DNA of 64,000 nt from an uncultured Mycoplasmatota bacterium (GCA_900546055.1 URBG01000001.1:23705-87704), one strand, 5' to 3'; counted from the first letter of the stretch, positions 44,641 to 52,988 are shown. Program-made: numbers and translations. The notes: a model not told the origin generated them from the letters alone.

Positions 44641-45936
44641 CTAAATATATTGTGCAACCATATCATCAAGTAAAATATCTATTAAATATATTTCATTATT
44701 ATTTTTTTGAATAACATCATCTGCATATTCATTTAATACATCTACACAATCTATAATTATTTTCCCTTTATCAAAATAATTTTTTGTTGTAACATCTATT
44801 TCTGCATGCCCCAATTCTTCTGAAACAGCTTTTAAATTAATATTATTTGTTAATAATAATGTTGTATATACATGTCTTAATCCGTGAAATGTTATTTTTG
44901 GTAAATTGTTATTTTCCAATAAACTATCAAAATATTTATAATGAAAACTTGCACCTCTTGCACTTCCATCTGCAGAAAAACAAATATAATCATTATCAAC
45001 AAAATTTTTGTTTTTAATCTTTCTTTCTGTTTTTATTTCTTCATATTTCTTCTTTTGTTCTAAAATTGCTTCAAAAACTATATCAGGAATATACTGTATT
45101 CTATCAATTTTTCGAGATTTTAATTTTATTTCTTGCTTTGTTTTGTATTTTCCGTTTAAATGATTTGTCTCTTCATTCATTTTATTTATATCAGTTCCAA
45201 TTTGTCTTTGTATGTGTATTGTTCTCTTTATAAAATTAATATCAGAAAATTTCAATCCTCTTATTTCACTTTTTCTCATTCCCATTAAAACAGCAAATAA
45301 AACATATAAATATATTGGAGTGTTTGTGCTTTTATTAATTAATAATTGAACTTGAGATATTGAAAATGTCTCTTTAATTTTATTTTTTTTATTATGTTCA
45401 ATTTCATTTAATATATCTTTTGGCACATTAATACCTTCAGCAACATTTAAAGATACTAAATTATTGTTTTTTGCATATTTCAACGAATTACTCATTGTGA
45501 TTAATGCCCATGAAGCAAGCGATAAATGTTTATCAGAAACAAATTTTATAAATCTATTTATATGTCCTATGTTTAATTGATGTAAATATAAATTATCAAA
45601 ATATTCTTTTGCATAATTATAAACTATATTTTTGTACGAATTAAATGTATTATACTTAACTTCATTTATTTTAATGTTTTGTAACCAATATTCTAAATAG
45701 TCAAATACCTTAATGTTTTGATATAAAACATATTCACTAAGATTTAATTGCGTAATTTTCTCTTCTCTATCTTTTTTTGCTTCTCTTTGCGTAGAAAATC
45801 CACCATGTTGTTTCAACAAAGTACTATTATCGTTAAATTTAAATAAAATTCTATATCCATACTTGTTTTTTAATTTTATAACATCATAAACAGTATATTC
45901 AATAATTTTTCGTTCTACGATTTCTTTAGTTAACAT
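44641..45936 (-). CDS. Tyrosine recombinase (integrase) of the mobile element
   Basis: A 431-residue integrase of the Tn916/phage-like type. Residues 15-70 resemble an AP2-like arm-binding domain (YGYRILFKFNDNSTLLK, FSTQREAKKDREE), 73-170 a SAM-like core-binding domain, 190-400 the catalytic domain. Catalytic residues: Arg221 (GMRKSEIRGLKF), His351 and Arg354 (HGLRHVYTTL), His377 (ELGHAEID) and Tyr387 (NYF). It is the only complete recombinase here and sits at the end of the element, as integrases usually do. Its ATG overlaps the stop of the truncated recombinase upstream (ATGTTAA), so translation is coupled. Confidence 0.93.
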   Translation of the reverse strand: MLTKEIVERKIIEYTVYDVIKLKNKYGYRILFKFNDNSTLLKQHGGFSTQREAKKDREEKITQLNLSEYVLYQNIKVFDYLEYWLQNIKINEVKYNTFNSYKNIVYNYAKEYFDNLYLHQLNIGHINRFIKFVSDKHLSLASWALITMSNSLKYAKNNNLVSLNVAEGINVPKDILNEIEHNKKNKIKETFSISQVQLLINKSTNTPIYLYVLFAVLMGMRKSEIRGLKFSDINFIKRTIHIQRQIGTDINKMNEETNHLNGKYKTKQEIKLKSRKIDRIQYIPDIVFEAILEQKKKYEEIKTERKIKNKNFVDNDYICFSADGSARGASFHYKYFDSLLENNNLPKITFHGLRHVYTTLLLTNNINLKAVSEELGHAEIDVTTKNYFDKGKIIIDCVDVLNEYADDVIQKNNNEIYLIDILLDDMVAQYI

Positions 45937-46553
45937 GATAATAAATTCTCCGAATATCCTTCTTGTTCAATTTTGAAAGTACTGTTTAAGAATGATAAAA
46001 TTTTATTTTTCTCATCCATCACTTCACAATAATAATCAAATGTAGTATGAACTGAGGTGTGTCCTAACATGGCAGAAATAATTTGTATATCTACGCCTTT
46101 TTCCAACAAAATTGTAGCACACATATGTCTTAAAGAGTGGACTGTAATGTGTGGTAAACTCAATTTTTTGCATATTCGCTTTATCTGATCATTAAGAATT
46201 GTTGTACCATGCGGTTTACCATTTACTTGACAACTAACATAATCATTGTCAGTATATATTGCTTCATAAAATTTCTTATTATAATTATTCAATTGTTCTC
46301 TTTTTTCTAATTCCTCTACAACTACTGTTGGAATCTTAAATTTTCTGTTCCCAGCTTCTGTTTTTGTATTTGTTTCTATTTTTCTAGTAGAAAATGATTT
46401 ACATGTTTTTGCTTTTAAATTGTGTTTAACAACTATCTGTCTTTCAATAGACAAATAAATAAAATCATCAAACGAATGAAAATCCGAAAATTTTAATCCT
46501 GCTATTTCACCTTTACGAAGTCCACAAAATATTTCCTCCCTAGGGTACAGCAA
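45930..46553 (-). pseudogene. Truncated second tyrosine recombinase, catalytic domain only
   Basis: A 207-residue frame that begins almost at the catalytic Arg (CGLRKGEIAGLKFSD, Arg13) and keeps His139/Arg142 (VHSLRHMC), His165 (MLGHTSVHTT) and a Tyr at 174-175. The arm-binding and core-binding domains, normally about 200 residues, are missing, so it should not recombine by itself. It is no close copy of the neighbouring integrase. A possible promoter at 46565 would start the transcript nearly at the ATG, leaving no ribosome binding site; GGGAGG lies inside the frame. It might be a deletion remnant that supplies translation coupling to the integrase. Confidence 0.75.
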
Positions 46554-46564
46554 ACATCTGAATT

Positions 46565-46593
46565 AATATAACACTTTTTATATATTTTTACAA
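46565..46593 (-). promoter_or_regulatory. Probable promoter of the recombinase unit
   Basis: On the minus strand TTGTAA (46588-46593), 17 bases, TATATT (46565-46570). The start point would fall within a few bases of the ATG at 46553. Confidence 0.5.
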
Positions 46594-46616
46594 TAAAATT
46601 TCTATATATTTATAAT

Positions 46617-46646
46617 AAAAAGCAAATCAATGAAGATTTACTTTTT
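46617..46646 (-). terminator. Terminator of the cargo operon
   Basis: AAAAAGTAAATC / GATTTGCTTTTT (one G.T pair) with a 6-base loop on the minus strand, after the Nudix gene; it separates cargo from recombinase genes. Confidence 0.8.
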
Positions 46647-46670
46647 TAAAACTATATTGTCTGATAATAA

Positions 46671-47156
46671 TTATTCTTCGTAAATTATATGTTCCAATTG
46701 ATTATTATTATCATTTTTTATTTTTTCTTTTAAAATATTAAGTAAAAAATTATAATTATCAATTTCTGTTATTTTAGCCCATTTAAATTTTGACTTTCCA
46801 TCATGTTCTTCATCTAAGGAATTATATTCCTTATCATCAGTATATCCTGATTCAGTTTCATCAATTTCTGTATTATAATAAAAACCTATTTCATGATACT
46901 TTGTACCATTTGGTACATTTGTAATTGCTTCTATTATATATTTTAAGTGTAATTCACATTCAAGTCCTAATTCTTCTTGTAATTCTCTTTTTATTGCGTC
47001 ACCACTGTTTTCTAATGTTTCTAAACGCCCTCCAGGTAACATATAAATATCATGTTTTTGTTTTTGCACCAAAACTTTTGTATGATTTTGATTAAAAATT
47101 ATTGCACCAACTCTTACTCCAAATCTAGTTGTATCATCTTTCATTGTAATAACCAT
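46671..47156 (-). CDS. Nudix hydrolase
   Basis: A 161-residue Nudix protein. The box G-x5-E-x7-R-E-U-x-E-E-x-G-U is complete at 43-65 (GRLETLE, then RELQEELGLE). Flanking strands VLVQKQKHDIYMLPGG and HEIGFYYNTEIDE are typical of the MutT-like branch. It hydrolyses a nucleoside diphosphate linked to some group; the partner glycosyltransferase and kinases make a nucleotide-sugar or activated intermediate plausible. GGAGGAACAAT precedes the ATG. Fourth and last gene of the cargo operon, 38 bases after the P-loop kinase. Confidence 0.9.
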   Translation of the reverse strand: MVITMKDDTTRFGVRVGAIIFNQNHTKVLVQKQKHDIYMLPGGRLETLENSGDAIKRELQEELGLECELHLKYIIEAITNVPNGTKYHEIGFYYNTEIDETESGYTDDKEYNSLDEEHDGKSKFKWAKITEIDNYNFLLNILKEKIKNDNNNQLEHIIYEE

Positions 47157-47194
47157 ATTGTTCCTCCATTCTACTTGATATTATATCATGTTTT

Positions 47195-47782
47195 TTATTT
47201 TCTATAAATAGATTTACATTCTTCTTTTTTATTTAAACCTACAAAATTTAAAATTTCATCCACAACACTTTCTAAATCCATATCAGAAACATCAATTTTA
47301 TATGTATCTAAACTAGAAAAATCAGGGATTTTTTTTATTGCTTCATTAAAAATTTCTTCTATACAATCTTTACAATAATTATCATATGATATTTCTTCAG
47401 AAGTTTTTTTAATTCTATTAACTAGCCTACTATAAATTACTTTTGGATTACAAGTTAAAGTAATGTTATAAAATTCAAATTGATTTCCATTTTCTTCTAA
47501 ATAATTAATTATTTGATTAATAACATTGTCTTGGTGTAAAATCCAAGAAAATATTATATTATCAAAATTTGGATTATGTAAATGATTATTTAGAACATAA
47601 CAAATGCTATCGATAGTTCGTTCCATTGTTTCTTTATCAAAATGCCAATCGGACCCCTGTTCAAAACACCAATCACCATCTAACATTACACTAGAATTTA
47701 ATTCATTTACTAATTTTTTTGCTGTGGTAGTTTTACCAACCCCTGTTGTACCACTAATAAAAATTAATTTCTTTTTTTTCAT
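47195..47782 (-). CDS. P-loop kinase-like protein of the cargo operon
   Basis: A 195-residue protein of the AAA_33/zeta-toxin-like small-molecule kinase group. Walker A is GTTGVGKTTT (11-20); next comes LDGDWCFEQGSDWHFDKET (34-52), where the Asp residues fit a substrate-binding DGD motif, and NIIFSWILHQDNVINQII and NPKVIYSRLVNRIKKT (lid region with Arg). Such enzymes phosphorylate sugars, antibiotics or nucleotides; the substrate cannot be read. AAGGAATT precedes the ATG. It lies 17 bases after the HipA-like gene. Confidence 0.8.
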   Translation of the reverse strand: MKKKKLIFISGTTGVGKTTTAKKLVNELNSSVMLDGDWCFEQGSDWHFDKETMERTIDSICYVLNNHLHNPNFDNIIFSWILHQDNVINQIINYLEENGNQFEFYNITLTCNPKVIYSRLVNRIKKTSEEISYDNYCKDCIEEIFNEAIKKIPDFSSLDTYKIDVSDMDLESVVDEILNFVGLNKKEECKSIYRK

Positions 47783-47799
47783 ATAAATATAATTCCTTT

Positions 47800-49185
47800 C
47801 TACATATTCACAGCACGTTTTTTTACTAATATAGAATTACCTTTAGTATTAACTTTTGAATAAAATATTTCTAAAAATTTTTGATATGTGTCTAAAATTT
47901 CTGCCTTAAAATTAATTGGTAGAACAAAATCATGGTCTTTTTCTATTTCAGCAAAAATAGATTGAACATTATCAGCATCAATAAACTGCATGTAATAGTC
48001 TATTGCTTCTTTGTTATTTCCTTCATAATATAATTTTAGCAAAGAAGTAATTTTATCTTCTCTATAATTCTGATTATATTCCTGCAATAATAATGTATGG
48101 TTATTTAATATATTATTTTCTATTTGTTGTCCATCAATATCTTTTTCAATTCTTGGTCTATCAAAATGTAACATATTACCATTGTCAAAAGCCATTAATC
48201 TCACACTTTGGGTTTGTTCGTTTACAATAATCCCCCAGTTATAAGGATTTCTATCAGGTTGTAATGTCAGCAAATCATAAATATATAATTTTTTTATTTC
48301 TGCTTTAATTTCTTCATTGTAATTATAACCTTTTCTAAAACAATAATCTTCTATTACTGATATAATATTTTCAACATTACATTTTCTAACTAATTCTAAT
48401 TTATCTATATTATTATCTGGACACATTAACTGTGCAGCAGAAATAAATTTTTCGCCTTTATTTACAAAGTTATAGGTAATTATACCTCTGTTACCATTAT
48501 ATGTAGCTAAATCATAATAACAATATGGAAGAGAAAATTTTTTCATCATATACATATTAAATATTTCAGTATAACTTTCAAAACTACCAGGTGTTTCATT
48601 TTTGAACATAATATGCTCATCAAGCCAAAATTTATTTCTTGAGCCGCCAATTTCTGGCCTGATTTGTTCTAATTTAACATAGTCATCAATTGCTAAAAAT
48701 CCATTGTTCCTACTCGCGCATCTTATTAAATACTTAAAGATAATAGGAAAATTTTCTTCGTATTCTTGCGGATCATCAGTCATATGAAAAACATTATCAT
48801 AATGAACTTTTTGATTGTTTATATAATCTTCTTGTGGTAAAACTAAATGTCTATATTTTCTTCTTATACCTACTTTTAAATCCAAAACATTTTGATACAT
48901 ATATTTCCCTTTTTCTGGTAAATATATTTTTTTATCATCAGGTAATTCAAGTTGCATAATATAAATATAATTATCTTGGTACTTATTAACTAGCCCATTA
49001 ATTTTATATTCGGCTTTCCAAAGTTCATCTTCTGAGAATGGATATAATTCTCTAATGAAATTTTCATAATCTTGCCCTAAATCTATTTTCCAAAGATAAT
49101 TAATTGTAGAAATTTTTTGGATATCATTAAGTGCTTCTTCCGCCTTATTACCTATTGAATTCCACAAAACCCCAAATAATTTCAT
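47800..49185 (-). CDS. HipA-like kinase domain fused to an unknown N-terminal domain
   Basis: A 461-residue protein. Residues 1-155 form an unrecognised alpha/beta domain (MKLFGVLWNSIGNKAEEAL, FIRELYPF, VGIRRKYRHLV, NVFHMTDDPQEYEENF). Residues 160-420 look like a HipA/PI3K-type kinase: Lys195 in HIMFKNE as the ATP lysine, the catalytic loop LLTLQPDRNPYNWG with Asp311, Asn313 and Asn316, and the metal Asp334 in MAFDNGNML. HipA-fold kinases modify proteins or small molecules. There is no HipB-type antitoxin next to it, so toxin-antitoxin is not supported. Its ATG overlaps the glycosyltransferase stop (ATGA), so it is coupled to it. Confidence 0.7.
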   Translation of the reverse strand: MKLFGVLWNSIGNKAEEALNDIQKISTINYLWKIDLGQDYENFIRELYPFSEDELWKAEYKINGLVNKYQDNYIYIMQLELPDDKKIYLPEKGKYMYQNVLDLKVGIRRKYRHLVLPQEDYINNQKVHYDNVFHMTDDPQEYEENFPIIFKYLIRCASRNNGFLAIDDYVKLEQIRPEIGGSRNKFWLDEHIMFKNETPGSFESYTEIFNMYMMKKFSLPYCYYDLATYNGNRGIITYNFVNKGEKFISAAQLMCPDNNIDKLELVRKCNVENIISVIEDYCFRKGYNYNEEIKAEIKKLYIYDLLTLQPDRNPYNWGIIVNEQTQSVRLMAFDNGNMLHFDRPRIEKDIDGQQIENNILNNHTLLLQEYNQNYREDKITSLLKLYYEGNNKEAIDYYMQFIDADNVQSIFAEIEKDHDFVLPINFKAEILDTYQKFLEIFYSKVNTKGNSILVKKRAVNM

Positions 49186-50189
49186 TTTGTTATACCTCCA
49201 TTCCTACTTTCTACCAAGGTATCAACTTGTGCGGCAACATTTTTAATATCTATTCCTTCTTCAAGCGAAATAAAATATCTATTCATAAATTCTACTGTTT
49301 TTGCTTTTTTGACCATAAGTTTTATATCATCTAAACAATTAAAATCTAGTTGTCCCTTTTCTAATGTATTTAAGCATATAAGTAAATTATGTAAAAGAGT
49401 TGCATTATAATGGCTTATAGCTTCATCCATCAAATTCGGAAAATGATTTTGTATATCCGTTATTACACTATCAGCATATTGCATTAATAACATACTATCT
49501 TTTCCAAAGTTAGTATTAATTAACGAATTTGGATTAATAAAATAATGATTATAGTTTGTTCTTATATCGTGACAGAATATATTACTATTCATTAGTGCCT
49601 GCCAAAGAAAAATAAAATCTTCATTTATATTGGTAGCAGGAAATTTAATATTTTTTATCAATTCTCTTTTGTATAATTTACCCCAAACAGCATTTGAAAG
49701 TTCAAAAGATAAATATTTTTTTAGCATTTGTTCTTTATCTAATACAGTGATTTCATCACCTATTGAATATGGAACTATACTTTCTTTTTCAAAAACAACT
49801 TTTATTCCGCCTTCAACAATATCTGCATCATATTTAACAGTAGAATAATACAAGTTTTCAAGTAATTTTGTATCTAAAACATCATCACTATCAACAAACG
49901 TTATATATTTGCCAGTTGATTTAGATAATCCAACGTTTCTAGCCATCCCTACTCCAGAATTATTCTGATTAATTAATATAATTCTATTATCTTCTTGTTT
50001 GTACTGACTACAAATAACAGCACTATTATCTGTTGAGCCATCATTAATCAATATTATTTCCAAATTTTTATAGGTCTGATTAACAATTGAATTTAAAGTT
50101 GCTCTTAAATATTTTTCCGCGTTGTATATTGGTACAATAACTGATATACATTCTAGATTTGTATTATCATCATTAATACAATTTTCCAT
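49182..50189 (-). CDS. GT2-family glycosyltransferase of the cargo operon
   Basis: A 335-residue GT-A enzyme. ISVIVPIYNAEKYL (about 15-28), ILINDGSTDNS, ARNVGLSKSTGKYITFVDSDD (DxD-type metal motif, around 85-105) and a NEDFIFLWQALM segment are all standard GT2. The C-terminal 120 residues are helical and not recognised. It transfers a sugar from a nucleotide donor to an unknown acceptor, on the inner side of the membrane as no signal or helix is seen. In-frame start 50225 is rejected; ATG 50189 follows GAGGGGG. First gene of the operon, with promoter TTGACT-N16-TATAAT at 50214. Confidence 0.88.
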   Translation of the reverse strand: MENCINDDNTNLECISVIVPIYNAEKYLRATLNSIVNQTYKNLEIILINDGSTDNSAVICSQYKQEDNRIILINQNNSGVGMARNVGLSKSTGKYITFVDSDDVLDTKLLENLYYSTVKYDADIVEGGIKVVFEKESIVPYSIGDEITVLDKEQMLKKYLSFELSNAVWGKLYKRELIKNIKFPATNINEDFIFLWQALMNSNIFCHDIRTNYNHYFINPNSLINTNFGKDSMLLMQYADSVITDIQNHFPNLMDEAISHYNATLLHNLLICLNTLEKGQLDFNCLDDIKLMVKKAKTVEFMNRYFISLEEGIDIKNVAAQVDTLVESRNGGITK

Positions 50190-50213
50190 AATTACCCCCT
50201 CGATTTTCCTTAT

Positions 50214-50241
50214 ATTATATATCATAATAATAGAAAGTCAA
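50214..50241 (-). promoter_or_regulatory. Promoter of the cargo operon
   Basis: On the minus strand TTGACT (50236-50241), 16 bases, TATAAT (50214-50219), 25 bases before the glycosyltransferase ATG. The -35 overlaps the HelD terminator stem. Confidence 0.7.
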
Positions 50242-50271
50242 GAAACACCAAAAATATCTTCTCTTGACTTT
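50234..50271 (-). terminator. Terminator of the broken HelD-type gene
   Basis: AAAGTCAAGA / TCTTGACTTT with an 18-base loop; it overlaps the original stop codon region of the pseudogene and the -35 of the next operon. Confidence 0.6.
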
Positions 50272-52049
50272 TATTTAACTATATATAATTCATGTAATGC
50301 TCTAGTCATTGAAACATACAACAATTTCATATCTTCTGTTTTTTCTTTATCAAATTTACCAATACCAGTATCAAGTAAAATTACAAATCAAATTCTAAAA
50401 CTTTTGATAAATAACTACTAGTACAACATATAGAATTAATTGAATTTTGATTATTTTCGTTAGTTTTATCAAAATCAATAATTTTAGACAAATTATTGCG
50501 AACTTCTTCAACAATAGGCTGATTTTTACATATAACCGCAATACTTTTGTAGTTTTTATTTAAAGAATTATTTATTATTTCTAAAATGGTATTATATAAA
50601 TTATTTTCTTTTGAAGAGACATATTGTACTTCTTTACCATGCCTTATAACAGGAATAGCTATGGAATATCCTAATAACTCATTTATTTTATTAGCTTCAT
50701 TCATTATTTCTATGGTTGTTCTATAACTTTTATTTAAATATAATATTTCGCATTCCCCATTAAATACAGAATCTATAATTTCTTCCCAAGTTTGTATACT
50801 TTTATAAGAATACAATGATTGGGCTAAATCTCCATAAATACTAAACGTGGAATTATACATTATATTTTTCAGCACATAAAAGGTAAATGTATTATAATCT
50901 TGTGCTTCATCTATTACAACATGTCGATATTTGGAAAATTCTTCAGCCCCGTATAATCTATATTTAATATACATAAGCGGGGTTAAATCTTCTTTACTAA
51001 TTTTTTTATTTCTTATTTCTTTTTGCTTTTCATCGTAATCAAAGTTATTCATTTTCAAGTACTCATTTTTTTTTAAGAATTTCTAAATAAATTTGAATTG
51101 GGGTTTTAATTAATTTTTTAAAATATAATTTTAAAATATTGCTACCAGAAACATTTAATTCTTTTTTTAGTTGTTCTCTATCCCTTATTATTTTGTTTTG
51201 AATTGTTTTTGTATAGTTTTTTGATAATGATTGAGATAAAATTTTTTCTAAAATTACATCTGCTTTTTCTTCAATTTTTTTTGATAAAATTGCTATTGTC
51301 TTATCAATTTTTGATTCTAACGTTTTATGGAATTTATCATTTATTGATAAATATGTATCTTTAATTACATCAACATCTAATATTTTAAAATCTTTAAAAT
51401 ATAAATGTTCATTTGGAATTAAATTATCATAGTATTTTTTTAAATATATGTCTATTTCTTTTTTGAAATCCATAGAAGTAATATAATAGGCGAATGCATT
51501 TTTTTCCTCATTCTTATTGTTATTTAAAATATCTGCAAAATTTTCTACATCTAATTTTTCTTTCAAAAAGGTTTGAGCAAAATCTATTAAATCATATTGA
51601 GAAACTCCGTTAACATCTAAATCAGGTAAAACACTTGATATATATTCGCCAAAAAATTTATTTGGTCCAATTACCATATATTGATTTGAATCATAAATAT
51701 CTCTGTTATTATATACTAAATACGCTATTCTATGTAAAGCAACAGTGGTTTTTCCACTACCAGCAACGCCTTGTATAATTGAATTATATTTTAAATCTTG
51801 TCTTATTATTTTATTTTGTTCACTTTGAATAGTAGAGACAATATTTTTTAACCTATTATCAGCATTAACACCTAAAAATGGTTTTAACAATTCATCTTTG
51901 CTTACTGTATCAACATCAATAAAATTTAATAATTGCCCATTTTCAATTTGTGAATAATAGGGTTTAGTAATTCCTAATTCTTCAGCAATATCTTTACCAA
52001 GAATTTTTTTCTTTTTTTTCTCTGCTTTTAATGTTTCTAATTTCCCCAT
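50271..52049 (-). pseudogene. HelD-type superfamily 1 ATPase, frameshifted and fused to an HTH N-terminus
   Basis: The gene reads as two long frames and a tail. Frame 1 (51063-52049, 328 codons) has an XRE-like HTH (KDIAEELGITKPYYSQIENG, about 18-37), then joins HelD-like sequence at KPFLGVNADNRLKNIVSTIQ with Walker A GVAGSGKTTVALHRIAYL. Frame 2 (50381-51058) has RHVVIDEAQDYNTF (Walker B), SIYGDLAQS, LNKSYRTTIEIMN and VIRHGKEVQY. The tail (50271-50380) holds KLLYVSMTRALHEL, motif VI. Frame 1 breaks at nine A residues (51066-51074); one A less restores it. Frame 2 breaks at LEFDL, where one extra base would restore VILLDTG. The usual N-terminal arm needed for RNA polymerase contact is missing. 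Confidence 0.85.
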
Positions 52050-52130
52050 TTGTAATTCCTCCTTATATAATTAAATATACTATAGTTAAAAAATATTTAA
52101 ATTATGCAAATAAAAAAATCGTACATTAAG

Positions 52131-52153
52131 AATACGAGTATTGGCCACAAATT
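52131..52153. repeat. Right-end repeats of the element
   Basis: AATACGA (52131-52137, inverse of the left heptamers) and GCCACAAATT (52144-52153, identical to 44595-44604), about 105-127 bases inside the right junction. Candidate arm-type integrase sites. Confidence 0.4.
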
Positions 52154-52239
52154 CATTTTTTAACATTTTATTTTATTAAGTATTTTAAAGGTATTTAAGA
52201 AAATACAATATAACACTAAAATGACTAAATTAAAAGGAA

Positions 52240-52902
52240 TTACAATAATTTATTATCATTGAATGTTATGTAGTTGTTTGGATTGGCTCCTTTATATACA
52301 TATCTTCCTTCTTCATATGCATCTGCATATAGTCCATCTCCTGTTATTACTGCTGTTCCTATTAGTTTATCTGAGGCACTCTCTCCACTTGGAGTTGTTC
52401 CAGTTGCCTGACTATAGTCTAAGTCTACTATTAGGGTTGATGCCGTATTTGTTGGTTGTTCACTTACACTACTTATATATTCTACTTTTACGATTAATAC
52501 TTTAGTGTTTCCAGCTGTTATTACATCACCTTTGGTCATTCCTGATGAAGTAAACTTGATTGCTGGATTATTTGTATCACTTAAAGCTATATCATCTAAC
52601 TTAGCATCTAAACTTCCAGCATTGTTTACGGTAATATCATACTCTATACTATCACCTGGTGTTTGAAGTGATGTTTTAAAGGTTGCGCTTAATTCTTCAA
52701 AACTTGGATCACCATTATTACTGGCTGTGCCTACAATGTTTTTACTTTCTACCTTTGTTATCTTTACATTCCAGCTACTTGTTATATTACTTGTTCCTTG
52801 AATATTTAATACTGTTTGAAACGCGGCATAACCAACTGCCATTAACAATACTACTGCACACAAACTTCCGATGATTATATTTCTCTTTTTACTTTTGTTC
52901 AT
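52240..52902 (-). pseudogene. N-terminal part of a SipW-type TasA-like surface protein, cut by the mobile element
   Basis: 220 codons with AGGAGAGATAAA before the ATG. A SipW-type signal segment (RNIIIGSLCAVVLLMAVGYAAF, hydrophobic 9-30) is followed by a TasA/CalY-like beta domain (about 35-175: SFEELSATFKTSLQTPGDSI, IEYDITVNNAGSLDAKLDDI) and ITGDGLYADAYEEGRYVYKGANPNNYITFN, near residue 215. At this point similarity to the paralogue at 62844-64000 ends, and only DNKLL and a stop follow. Codons 1-215 end in the junction octamer. The protein would still be exported but lacks the C-terminal 197-residue domain at 43818-44411. Promoter at 52960. Confidence 0.85.
52258..52265. repeat. Candidate right attachment core (attR)
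   Basis: ATTGAATG, the same octamer as 44412-44419. On the coding strand it reads CA-TTC-AAT in the same phase as the left copy, encoding Phe-Asn in both gene fragments. Confidence 0.7.
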
Positions 52903-52959
52903 TTTATCTCTCCTACTTTTGCTATAGGCTTATTCTTCCCTATTTTTTAACTTATATCC

Positions 52960-52988
52960 AGTATATCCTATATTTCCGTTTTGAACAA
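52960..52988 (-). promoter_or_regulatory. Promoter of the split surface-protein gene
   Basis: On the minus strand TTGTTC (52983-52988), 17 bases, TATACT (52960-52965), about 58 bases before the ATG at 52902. Confidence 0.7.

Larger units (their letters stand above)
44412..52265. mobile_element. Integrative element of about 7.85 kb splitting a surface-protein gene
   Basis: A block flanked by the octamer ATTGAATG, inserted in a minus-strand surface-protein gene. From left to right it carries a full tyrosine recombinase next to the left end, a truncated second recombinase, a four-gene cargo operon (Nudix, P-loop kinase, HipA-like kinase, GT2), and a degraded HelD-type gene near the right end. 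Inside each end are shared heptamers TCGTATT and decamers GCCACAAATT that may be recombinase arm sites. No conjugation, replication or phage structural gene is seen, so it is a small integrative or mobilisable island, or a decayed one. Base composition is slightly more AT-rich than the neighbours by impression. Confidence 0.85.

Noticed and set aside
47195..49185. A HipBA or zeta-epsilon toxin-antitoxin module
   Set aside because: No antitoxin-sized partner gene is present, and the kinase is translationally coupled to a glycosyltransferase.
44641..52049. A prophage or conjugative element
   Set aside because: No capsid, portal, terminase, relaxase, type IV secretion or replication gene is present between the junctions.
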